Assembly (NCBI RefSeq): GCF_002240355.1
Contig: NZ_CP016353.1
Span: 6,115,001-6,179,000 of the forward strand
Reading direction: 5' to 3'
DNA from: Prauserella marina
GTDB lineage: Bacteria; Actinomycetota; Actinomycetes; Mycobacteriales; Pseudonocardiaceae
Length of the DNA stretch: 64,000 bases
In this document: positions 8,107 to 17,621 of the stretch, piece after piece
Position numbering within the stretch: the stretch's first letter is position 1
Layout: each line of letters begins with the position of its first letter
Made by a program: the position numbers and the translations under genes
The notes under the pieces: generated by a model
The model's input: only the letters and a program-made list of their open reading frames with translations
Databases searched by the model: none
Told to the model about the DNA's origin: nothing

Positions 8107-8973
8107 TCAGGCGAGCACCCGCGACTCAGTCAACGTAGCGAGCACCTGGTCCGCTTGGTTTTTCGCACCGAGCGCGTTGGGGTGAATCGGCGCGGCCGGT
8201 GACGTCAGCAGGATGCCCTCCACCCATTTCACTCCCGGCTTCTGACACATGTCGTGACCGATGCTGCTGCGGTAGGTGTCGACGAAGATCGCACCGTGTG
8301 CCGCCGCCTGCTCAGCCAGCACGTCGTTCAGCAGCTTCGTCGCGTCGCGCAGGTAGGGTGCGTCACCAGCCGAGATCGGAACGAACGGCCAGCAGCTTGC
8401 TCCTGAATCGGGCATGATCGTCGGGTATCCGACGAGAACGATCTCGGCCGAGGGCGAGCGGTCGCGGATGCCGGCGAGCACGGCTCCGAGCTTCGGCCCC
8501 ACCGCGCGAACCTTCTCGGCGAGTTGATCGCTTCCGCCCCTGTTGTAGTGGTCCTTGCACGGTGAGCCGTAGGGCGAGCCGAGGCCGAACGTCGCGCAGG
8601 TGACGACAACTTCCGCGAAGGGGATGTCGTTGCCACCTATGCCCACGGTGACGAGGTCGGTGTCGTCGCGGAGCGCGTCGAACTGCGGGGTGGTCAGCGG
8701 CCCGAACTGGGACGTCGTCATGTGGTCGGTCGTCGCGCCGCCGCAGCTCACGTCCGTGAACCCGGCGGGCGCAATCGCTTGTGCCACCAATGATGGGTAG
8801 TTGCGATTCGATCGCGTGCACAAAAGGTCGACCTGGCGCGGGATCAGGGACCCCGACGTATAGGAATCACCGAGAGCCACGTAGGAGCCGTAACCGGCGG
8901 CCTGGACATTCGCGAAGGGAACGAAGATCGCCATGACGATCGCCGCGACCAGCGTGGCGAGAACCCGGCGCAT
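8107..8973 (-). CDS. Secreted SGNH/GDSL esterase-lipase
   Basis: From the ATG at 8973 (GAGGAGG six bases upstream) the product is 288 residues, with a signal peptide (MRRVLATLVAAIVMAIF...VQA). SGNH blocks are clear: block I VALGDSYTSG (nucleophile Ser), block II SCGGATTDHM, block III GIGGNDI, block V IHPNALG (catalytic His). The Asp usually two residues before that His is replaced (SPAAPIHPN), as in SGNH enzymes of Streptomyces that work with a Ser-His dyad. Six Cys residues suggest disulfides in the exported protein. An upstream in-frame extension of 49 codons has no ribosome site and was not used. It ends 5 bp from the convergent helicase gene. Confidence 0.9.
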   Translation of the reverse strand: MRRVLATLVAAIVMAIFVPFANVQAAGYGSYVALGDSYTSGSLIPRQVDLLCTRSNRNYPSLVAQAIAPAGFTDVSCGGATTDHMTTSQFGPLTTPQFDALRDDTDLVTVGIGGNDIPFAEVVVTCATFGLGSPYGSPCKDHYNRGGSDQLAEKVRAVGPKLGAVLAGIRDRSPSAEIVLVGYPTIMPDSGASCWPFVPISAGDAPYLRDATKLLNDVLAEQAAAHGAIFVDTYRSSIGHDMCQKPGVKWVEGILLTSPAAPIHPNALGAKNQADQVLATLTESRVLA

Positions 8974-9254
8974 AGTGGCCTCCTCGACGGCGAAGCGGCT
9001 TACTACCGACAAGTAGCTACTGAACAGTAGCGCGACGCGCACCGCAGGACAACGCGCACGAACAAGCATCAAGCCGCCGGAGGAATGGCGCGACAAGCCG
9101 TAATCAGAACCGAACTCCAATCGACTCCTTTCGCCTCACCGATACACCGAACGAGTGAACCACCAACCACCCACGCCGCCACTCCACCAAAACTGTCACA
9201 CCCTCGAACTAGTGTTCGACACGTTATCGAAATACCTGTTCAGAGGGGTCCATC

Positions 9255-10016
9255 ATGACTGGCGTGCAGTTTCGGCCACACAGCTCTTCATCCGAACTGG
9301 TCTTGCCGCCCGGCCGGACGCACACCAACGACTTCTGGGTCTCGGACGAGCCGATCCAGAACCCCGATCTCTACCTCGGGTGTGTGGCCGCCTATTCGCG
9401 GACGGGCCGGTGGCCGGTTCTCATCCCTCCCGATCCTCGGTTCCGGCTCTCAGGTGAGGACTGGCTCGACGACAGGCCGTGGCTGCATCCCGCCGTCGAC
9501 AAGGTCGCCGACATCGACGTCGCGGCAGCGTTCTCCCAGTGGTGGAGCCGCCCATGTTGCGAAGGCAATTGCCTCCACCCGTTCTCCGAGGGGTTCCCAG
9601 GACTGGCCCGAAAAGCTCCTGGAAAAGGAGACCCGTTGGCGGAGGCCGGCAACACCGGCTCGATTCTCGCCTCGCGGGGCGATTGTCGTCTTGGCCTCGT
9701 CGCCGCCGACCGGCCCGCGGACGTCCCCTCGGTACTCGGCTGGCGCGGCATGATCGCCATGACCGACCGTGTGGAAGCCGTCTCTGCGGTGTTGCGGAGC
9801 TGGGAGGACCGTTTCGGCGCCGTGCTCATCACGCTGGGTTTCGACGCTCTGGAGCTTTCCGTCGCCACACCTCCGAAGGTGCGCGACCGCGCGCTGCTGG
9901 TCGCAGCCGAGCATCGCGCGTTCTGCCTCGCGAATTTCACGGAACAGCCCGGAACATTGCAGGAATTCGCCGCCGACCTGACCGGTAAACGCCTGTGGTC
10001 GTTCTGGTGGGACTGA
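9255..10016 (+). CDS. DUF4253 domain protein
   Basis: The 253-residue protein has a C-terminal DUF4253 domain (about residues 150-253), seen in the pattern SWEDRFGAVLITLGFDALELSVA...AAEHRAFC and the terminal LWSFWWD. This domain is common in actinomycetes and often appears in small immunity-like or regulatory proteins, but no biochemical function is established. No signal peptide or membrane helix is visible, so it is probably cytoplasmic. The ATG follows AGAGGGG. It lies 33 bp upstream of the DUF72 gene in the same direction. Confidence 0.75.
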   Translation: MTGVQFRPHSSSSELVLPPGRTHTNDFWVSDEPIQNPDLYLGCVAAYSRTGRWPVLIPPDPRFRLSGEDWLDDRPWLHPAVDKVADIDVAAAFSQWWSRPCCEGNCLHPFSEGFPGLARKAPGKGDPLAEAGNTGSILASRGDCRLGLVAADRPADVPSVLGWRGMIAMTDRVEAVSAVLRSWEDRFGAVLITLGFDALELSVATPPKVRDRALLVAAEHRAFCLANFTEQPGTLQEFAADLTGKRLWSFWWD

Positions 10017-10049
10017 GCATGAGAACCGCAACCGTGTCAGGCTCGGGGT

Positions 10050-10940
10050 ATGCAGGCGTCGAACCGAACCACGCGAAGACACCGTGGCCAGGTCCGCATA
10101 GGCACCTCGGGCTGGCTCTACCCGCCGTGGCGAGAAACCTTCTACCCCAAAGGGCTCGCGCACCGCCGAGAACTGGAGTACCTGGCAAGCCGGGTCGGCA
10201 CAGTGGAGATCAATGGATCGTTCTACTCGTTGCAGCGACCGGCGAGTTACGAAACGTGGTACTCCCAGACACCGGATGATTTCGTCTTCGCCGTCAAGGG
10301 TGGCCGGTTCATCACCCATATGAAACAGCTACGCGGAGTGGACAGTGCACTGTCCAACTTCTTCGCTTCCGGAGTTCTGGCACTCGGCTCGAAGCTGGGC
10401 CCCGTCCTCTGGCAATTACCACCACGCCTGGCGTTCGACGAGCAACGGCTTGCGTCCTTTTTCGACGTGCTGCCACGGAACACGGTCGCCGCCGCCGACC
10501 TTGCCCGGCATCACGACGACAAACTGAAAACCAAGCCATACCTGGAGGTGATCGAGAACAAGCCGATCCGGCATGCACTGGAAGTAAGGCACCCGAGTTT
10601 CACCGGCGAAGCTTTCGTCAACCTGTTGCACGAGTACGACATCGCTCTCGTCGTGGCCGACACGGCGGGAAAATGGCCGTACAGCGAGGAGGTGACCACC
10701 GACTTCGTCTACGTGAGACTGCACGGCGACAAGGAGCTGTATGCCAGTGGCTATACCGAACGGGCATTGCGCAAATGGGCCGAGAAGATCACCGCATGGC
10801 GTTCCGGAGGCAAAGATGTGTACGTGTACTTCGACAACGACATGAAAGTGAAGGCCCCGGGTGACGCGATGAACTTGGCGAAGTTAGTCGACCATCCCGA
10901 AGGTGGGGCGATTCCACGCTCCGCAGGTGACGCCAATTAG
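10050..10940 (+). CDS. DUF72 (YecE-like TIM-barrel) protein
   Basis: The 296-residue product shows the DUF72 signature: RIGTSGWLYPPWRETFYP near the N-terminus, VEINGSFYSLQRP, FVFAVKGGRFITHMKQL, a middle VIENKPIRHALEVRHPSF and the C-terminal FVYVRLHG and VYVYFDNDMKVKAPGDA. DUF72 proteins adopt a TIM-barrel fold related to xylose-isomerase-like enzymes; the substrate is unknown. No ribosome-binding site is strong at the chosen ATG, so the start could be a few codons later. Its 3' end faces the DJ-1/PfpI gene. Confidence 0.85.
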   Translation: MQASNRTTRRHRGQVRIGTSGWLYPPWRETFYPKGLAHRRELEYLASRVGTVEINGSFYSLQRPASYETWYSQTPDDFVFAVKGGRFITHMKQLRGVDSALSNFFASGVLALGSKLGPVLWQLPPRLAFDEQRLASFFDVLPRNTVAAADLARHHDDKLKTKPYLEVIENKPIRHALEVRHPSFTGEAFVNLLHEYDIALVVADTAGKWPYSEEVTTDFVYVRLHGDKELYASGYTERALRKWAEKITAWRSGGKDVYVYFDNDMKVKAPGDAMNLAKLVDHPEGGAIPRSAGDAN

Positions 10941-11058
10941 CCGGTACCTGACGGTGACTATCCTTCTGTTCGAAACTCGCCCGAGGAGATCACGGACCGC
11001 CACTCCGAGATCGTGAACCCGTGGTGGCTACGGCGATCGGTACCCGCAGCGCGTGTGT

Positions 11059-11631
11059 TCAGGCACTTCGGGATTGGCCGGCGTGCGCCCCTTCGGCTAT
11101 CTCCTCGATCATCTTGTCGTTGAACGCGGGAAGGTCGTTGGGATTACGACTGGTCACAAGCCCATCATCGACCACGACTTCCTCGTCGACCCATTCCGCG
11201 CCCGCGTTGCGCAAGTCGGTCCGCAGGCTCGGCCACGAGGTCAGTCGGCGACCACGCACGACATCAGCTTCGACCAAGGTCCATGGGGCATGGCAGATGG
11301 CCGCGACGGGCTTCTTCCGCACGAAGAACTCGCGTACGAAATGCACGGCGTCGGCATTTGTCCGCAGTGCGTCAGGATTTGCGACCCCGCCGGGAAGGAC
11401 CAATGCGTCGTAGTCGTCCACGGAGGCGTCGCTCACGACCTTGTCGACGGGAAACGTGTCCGCCTTGTCGAGGTGGTTGAAAGCCTGGATCTCGCCCGGC
11501 TGGAACGAGATCAGCTCGGGCCTGCCGCCCGCGTCCCGAACGGCTTTCCATGGCGAGGTCAGCTCCACTTGTTCGACGCCTTCTGGCGCCACGACAAAGG
11601 CGACCCTTCGACCAGCAAGTGTCTCGGCCAC
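11059..11631 (-). CDS. DJ-1/PfpI-family glutamine-amidotransferase-like protein
   Basis: The 190-residue protein has the class I glutamine amidotransferase-like fold of PfpI/YhbO/DJ-1 proteins: RVAFVVAPEGVEQVEL at the N-terminus, ALVLPGG, and the nucleophile elbow AICHAPWTLVEA with Cys followed by His. Members serve as proteases, deglycases or methylglyoxal-related stress proteins; YhbO-like general stress roles are most likely here. A single-gene unit, convergent with DUF72 and divergent from menC. Confidence 0.85.
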   Translation of the reverse strand: MAETLAGRRVAFVVAPEGVEQVELTSPWKAVRDAGGRPELISFQPGEIQAFNHLDKADTFPVDKVVSDASVDDYDALVLPGGVANPDALRTNADAVHFVREFFVRKKPVAAICHAPWTLVEADVVRGRRLTSWPSLRTDLRNAGAEWVDEEVVVDDGLVTSRNPNDLPAFNDKMIEEIAEGAHAGQSRSA

Positions 11632-11745
11632 GTTCGTTCCTCCTCGTCCGGTTGGCTCTGCCCGTGACTACCCCGCCGATGGCCGTGACAAAACGCATGA
11701 CCGACGTGATTGGAGATTGAGTGGATGACCACTGAAAATAGGTAG

Positions 11746-12696
11746 GTGAACGCTGAACTCGTATACGCCGTGCCTCTTCGTACCCGGTTCCGGGGCATCA
11801 CGGTACGTGAAGGGGTCCTGCTGCGCGGCCAGGCCGGCTGGGGCGAGTTCTGTCCGTTCGCCGACTACACCGATGCCGAGTGCGTGCCATGGCTGGCGTC
11901 GGCGCTGGAGGCATGCGAGCAGGGATGGCCCGCGCCCGTGCGAGACACGGTGGAGGTCAACGCCACCGTTCCCGTCGTCACGCCTGAGCAGGCGCACGCG
12001 ATGGTCTCGGCCTCGGGATGCCGGACCGCGAAGGTGAAGGTCGCCGATCCGCGTTCGTCCCTTGTGGACGATTGCGATCGCGTGTCCGCGGTGCGTGATG
12101 CGCTGGGTGCCTCCGGAGCGGTCAGGGTGGACGCCAATGGCGCGTGGGACACCGAAACGGCGATTGGCGCCATCACGGAACTCGACCGCGCGGCGGGTGG
12201 CCTCGAATACGTGGAACAGCCTTGCCGTTCCATCGAGGAACTGGCCGCGGTACGCCGCAAGGTCGAGGTGCGCATCGCCGCGGACGAGTCGATCCGCAAG
12301 GCGGAGGACCCGTTGCGGGTCGCGGTGGCCGAGGCGGCCGACGTCGCCGTGCTCAAGGTCGCTCCGCTCGGCGGGGTGCGACGAGCCCTTGACGTGGCGG
12401 AGGCGTGTGGGCTGCCATGCGTTGTGTCGTCGGCGTTGGAGAGCAGCGTCGGTATCGCGGCGGAACTCGCACTGGCCGGAGCGCTGCCCTCCCTTGACTT
12501 CGCGTGTGGGCTCGGGACGATCTCGCTGTTCACCGGCGATGTCGCAAGTAGGTCGCTGTCCGCTGTGGACGGGTACCTTCCGGTGCTCTCGACGGCACCG
12601 GAACCCGACCTGATCGACAAGCTCGAAGCCGAAGGCGACACCCGATCCTGGTGGCTGGACAGGCTCGCACGCGTCCGTGCCCTCGTTGCCGCGTAA
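11746..12696 (+). CDS. menC: o-Succinylbenzoate synthase
   Basis: This 316-residue enolase-superfamily enzyme dehydrates SHCHC to o-succinylbenzoate in menaquinone synthesis, which fits an actinomycete using menaquinone for respiration. The active-site pattern is visible: the KxK motif in RTAKVKVAD, metal ligands in VDANGAW, EQPCRS and ADESIRK, and the second catalytic lysine in VLKVAPLGG. The length matches the actinobacterial MenC (Rv0553) type. The start is GTG after AGGTAG. No other men gene is in the window. Confidence 0.92.
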   Translation: MNAELVYAVPLRTRFRGITVREGVLLRGQAGWGEFCPFADYTDAECVPWLASALEACEQGWPAPVRDTVEVNATVPVVTPEQAHAMVSASGCRTAKVKVADPRSSLVDDCDRVSAVRDALGASGAVRVDANGAWDTETAIGAITELDRAAGGLEYVEQPCRSIEELAAVRRKVEVRIAADESIRKAEDPLRVAVAEAADVAVLKVAPLGGVRRALDVAEACGLPCVVSSALESSVGIAAELALAGALPSLDFACGLGTISLFTGDVASRSLSAVDGYLPVLSTAPEPDLIDKLEAEGDTRSWWLDRLARVRALVAA

Positions 12697-12776
12697 GCAC
12701 GAATGGGCCTCGCGCCGCAGGTGGGACGCGGCGCCGATGACAAGGCTTGCCCTCGGGGCCACGCCGTCGCCAAGGC

Positions 12777-12818
12777 GGCCACGCGGCCACGCGGCCACGC
12801 GGCAACGCGGCAACGCGG
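12777..12818. repeat. 8-bp tandem repeat, five units
   Basis: Five head-to-tail units of GGCCACGC (the last two read GGCAACGC) run from 12777 to 12816, ending in a partial GG. It lies in the 287-bp gap between the convergent menC and molybdopterin-hydroxylase genes, which otherwise shows no gene. Slippage during replication is the likely origin. Confidence 0.7.
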
Positions 12819-12983
12819 ATCGCGCCTCGGGACTTCGTCGTCAACACGGCCTCACGACACCACCGCACACAACCAGCACAACGCCGCCGCCTCACGGCGT
12901 CTGGCATCGCGGCTGTTCGTCTCACCAAACTTGTGCGGCCCGGAGGTGACCGCACAGCTCACGCTCTGTTCTCCGCGAGAGGG

Positions 12984-15362
12984 CTATACGGCGGCTTCGT
13001 CCGCATGCGGGTTCGGGCCCTGCGAACGCAGCGGCAACGTGTCGAACGCCGCGGGGGGCTCCTGCCACGGATCGGACGGCGAACCGGCTTTGGCATCCCT
13101 GATGGCCCGCCACACGCGCTGCGGCGTGAGTGGCATGTCGAGGTGCCGCACCCCGAGATGCTTGACGGCATCGACGACGGCGTTCTGCACAGCCGGAGTC
13201 GAGCCGACCGTCGCCGATTCACCGATTCCCTTGGCCCCCAGCGGATTGAGCGGGGTTTCCGTCTCGGTGTTCGAGACGTCGAGCGGCGGAATCTCCATCG
13301 CCGAGGGAACGAGGTAGTCGGCGAGCGTTCCCGTCACCGGATTGCCGTCCTCGTCGTAGGTCACCTGCTCCCACAACGCCTGCGAAATCCCCTGTGCGGC
13401 TCCTCCGTGCTGCTGCCCCCTGACGATCAGCGGGTTGAGCACCCTGCCACAGTCGTCGACCGCGATGTGCCGCAGTGGCTTGACGAAACCGGTCTCCGCG
13501 TCGACCTCGACAACCGACACGTGGGCACCGAAGGGGAACGTGGCACCACCCGGGACGAAGTCGGTGTTCGCACCGAGCTGGTCGCCGTTGTCCTCGGCCT
13601 CCCGCGCCAGTTCGGCCCAGCTCAGGCTCGCGCTGGGAACCCCGACGACGCCGATTCTGCCGTCCTCGGTCAACTCGACGTCCTCGACTGCCGCCTCCAG
13701 GACGCTCGCGGCGAGTTCCTTGGCCTTGCCGATCAGCAGCTCACTCGCCTCCCTGACGGCGCTGCCACCGATCTGTAGCGACCGCGAACCCCCCGTACCA
13801 CCGCCTCGGGGAATCAGCGCCGTGTCGGACTGGACGAAATCCACCGACTCCATCGGAATCCCGAGAGCGTCCGAGACGAGCATGGCGAACGACGTCGGAT
13901 GTCCTTGTCCGTGTCCGGATGTGCCGACCTTGATGGTGGCCCTTCCGTCCTGACTCATCTCGACGGAGGCATATTCACCACCGCCGCCTCCACCGGTGAT
14001 CTCGACGTAGGCGCTGATCCCGATACCGAGCAGCACGGTCTCGCCTGCCTCGATTCTGCGTGCCTGCTCTGCCCGCAGCTCGTCGTAATCCGCGATGCGG
14101 AGCGCTTCCCGCAGTGGGAGGTCGTAGTCGCCGGTGTCGTACTTGGTCCCGACCACCGTCGCGTAGGGGAACTCGTCCGGAGTGAGGAAATTGCGGCGGC
14201 GGATGTCGACCGGATCCATGCCCAGTTCGGCGGCGCCCAGGTCGATGATCCGTTCCAGCATCGCGGCCGCTTCGGGCCTTCCGGCTCCCCTGAACGCGCC
14301 GGTCGGCGTCGTGTTGGTGAGCGCGGCGATCCCCGCATAGCTGATCTTCGGTATCCGGTAGACGCCCTGCGCCATGTTGCGGGTGGGGCCGAGCGCGAAC
14401 ACGCCACCGAATCCGGCGTAGGCACCGCAGTCGCCGATGACCCTGCAATGCAGGCCGGTGATGTCCCCTTCGGACGTGAGGCCGAGTTCCACGTACTGGA
14501 CCTGAGCCCTGCTCTGCGGCATGGCCTGCAAATTCTCCGAGCGGGTCTCGATCCACTTCACCGGTTTGCCGAGTTTGCGGGCGGCGCCGACGGCGATCTC
14601 GTACTCGGCGACAAGTCCGAACTTCCCGCCGAAGGCGCCACCGACGTGTGGTGCCAGCACCCGGATCCGCTCCTTGGGCAGGTCGAACGCCTTCGCGGCA
14701 ACCGCCCACAGCACGTGCGGGGCCTGGGTGGAAACGTGAATGGTCAGGTCGTAGTCGTCGTCGGCGCCGCCGGGGACAACCGCGATCGCGTTGCCCTCCA
14801 TGGGAACGACGGCGATCCGCTGGTTCTCGATCCTCGCTCGCACGACGACGTCGGCATCCGCGAGGACTTCCGCCCCGACGGCGTCCCTTTCCCCTGCCGC
14901 GATATTCGAACCGAGCCCGGGGAACTGCAACGGCGCGTCCGGCGCGACGGCCTGCTCAAGGTCGATGACCGCGTCGAGCGCCTCGTAGTCGACGTCGACG
15001 AGTTCGGTAGCGTCCGCCGCGGCGACCGCGGTTTCGGCGACCACGACGGCGACGGGATCACCGACGAACCGCACCCTGTCCGTGGCCAGCGGTGGGCGCA
15101 CGCAATCCCTGTTGACCTCCATGAACTGCCTGACCGGCGGCAGTTCCAGGTCAGCAGCGGTGTAGACGGCGACGACGCCGTCCGCCTTCGCCGCCTCGCT
15201 CACGTCGATGCCGGTGATCTCGGCGTGCGCGAACGGCGAACGCACGTAGGCGAGGTGCAGAACACCGTCGATGGCCAGGTTGTCGACGTAGGAACCCTTG
15301 CCACGCAGCAGTTCAGGGTCCTCGACCCTGCGTACCTCGGTTCCGAGCAGTGATCCGGGCAT
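12984..15362 (-). CDS. Molybdopterin-binding hydroxylase large subunit, form II CoxL-like
   Basis: This 792-residue protein belongs to the xanthine oxidase/CO dehydrogenase large-subunit family: N-terminal a/b hammerhead (GKGSYVDNL...), then the Mo-cofactor domain with VGGAFGGKFG, the active-site loop FRGAGRPEA, and the catalytic Glu near the end (GAKGIGESATVGS). The loop is the AYRGAGR-like form II type, not the AYXCSFR loop of true CO dehydrogenase, so oxidation of another aldehyde, N-heterocycle or similar substrate is more likely. The FAD (medium) and 2Fe-2S (small) subunit genes that normally accompany it are not adjacent. Its cofactor depends on MoeA, encoded 5.6 kb away. Confidence 0.88.
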   Translation of the reverse strand: MPGSLLGTEVRRVEDPELLRGKGSYVDNLAIDGVLHLAYVRSPFAHAEITGIDVSEAAKADGVVAVYTAADLELPPVRQFMEVNRDCVRPPLATDRVRFVGDPVAVVVAETAVAAADATELVDVDYEALDAVIDLEQAVAPDAPLQFPGLGSNIAAGERDAVGAEVLADADVVVRARIENQRIAVVPMEGNAIAVVPGGADDDYDLTIHVSTQAPHVLWAVAAKAFDLPKERIRVLAPHVGGAFGGKFGLVAEYEIAVGAARKLGKPVKWIETRSENLQAMPQSRAQVQYVELGLTSEGDITGLHCRVIGDCGAYAGFGGVFALGPTRNMAQGVYRIPKISYAGIAALTNTTPTGAFRGAGRPEAAAMLERIIDLGAAELGMDPVDIRRRNFLTPDEFPYATVVGTKYDTGDYDLPLREALRIADYDELRAEQARRIEAGETVLLGIGISAYVEITGGGGGGEYASVEMSQDGRATIKVGTSGHGQGHPTSFAMLVSDALGIPMESVDFVQSDTALIPRGGGTGGSRSLQIGGSAVREASELLIGKAKELAASVLEAAVEDVELTEDGRIGVVGVPSASLSWAELAREAEDNGDQLGANTDFVPGGATFPFGAHVSVVEVDAETGFVKPLRHIAVDDCGRVLNPLIVRGQQHGGAAQGISQALWEQVTYDEDGNPVTGTLADYLVPSAMEIPPLDVSNTETETPLNPLGAKGIGESATVGSTPAVQNAVVDAVKHLGVRHLDMPLTPQRVWRAIRDAKAGSPSDPWQEPPAAFDTLPLRSQGPNPHADEAAV

Positions 15363-15485
15363 GATCTTGACGATAACCGCGGAAGAGGCTCGTGCACAGG
15401 TGGAGTAACTCAGGGTCGGAAATCCGGGGTCGGCCAGGGGGCGATCCCCGATGTCAGTACGCGCCGCGACCCGCAGGATGAAGTC

Positions 15486-15695
15486 ATGACGAACAACGTG
15501 ACGACGAAGAAGCTCCGCCGCAGTTCGACCGACAAGATGCTCGCGGGCGTATGTGGTGGCTGGGCACGCATGCTCGGCGTCGACGCCGCTATCCTGCGCA
15601 TCCTCTTTGTCGCCGCCACGATCTTCGGGGTCGGCGCGCCCATCCTTCTCTACATCGCCTGCTGGCTGCTCATGCCGGAGGACGAGGCCGCGTGA
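15486..15695 (+). CDS. PspC-domain small membrane protein
   Basis: The 69-residue protein is essentially one PspC domain: KKLRRSSTDKMLAGVCGGWARMLGVDAAILRILFVAATIFG followed by a transmembrane segment ending CWLLMPED. PspC-domain proteins are inner-membrane partners in envelope-stress signalling. The ATG is preceded by AGGA. It stands alone, convergent with groEL. Confidence 0.88.
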   Translation: MTNNVTTKKLRRSSTDKMLAGVCGGWARMLGVDAAILRILFVAATIFGVGAPILLYIACWLLMPEDEAA

Positions 15696-15714
15696 TCAGG
15701 CCGGGAGAAACGGC

Positions 15715-15755
15715 GAGGCCGTCCTGACCGCGACGAACGCGGCCAAGACGGCCTC
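15715..15755. terminator. Nested hairpin between pspC-like gene and groEL
   Basis: A 9-bp stem (15715-15723 with 15747-15755, GAGGCCGTC) encloses a second 5-bp stem (15728-15732 with 15738-15742). It lies between two convergent stops, consistent with a bidirectional terminator for groEL and the PspC gene. Confidence 0.6.
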
Positions 15756-15787
15756 ACAGGTTGAGCGGTTGAGCAAGTGGTAAGGAC

Positions 15788-17509
<1,722 letters not shown>

Positions 17510-17550
17510 TCACCGTCCCGACCTTCAGGCGGCGGTCGGCGACCTGCCGC

Positions 17551-17612
17551 CTAGCACTCGACGGTGCCGAGTGCCAATCTCGTGTTTAGCACTCTCAAGG
17601 TGAGAGTGCAAG
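17551..17612 (-). promoter_or_regulatory. groEL promoter with two CIRCE (HrcA) operators
   Basis: Two inverted repeats of the CIRCE type (TTAGCACTC-N9-GAGTGCTAA) are present: 17551-17577 (CTAGCACTC...GAGTGCCAA) and 17586-17612 (TTAGCACTC...GAGTGCAAG). Read on the minus strand, the second contains a plausible promoter, TTGCAC (17611-17606), 17 bp, TAAACA (17588-17583), so HrcA binding would cover the polymerase site. The element starts only 9 bp past the stop of the upstream kinase gene. Confidence 0.9.
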
Positions 17613-17621
17613 GAGATGGCG

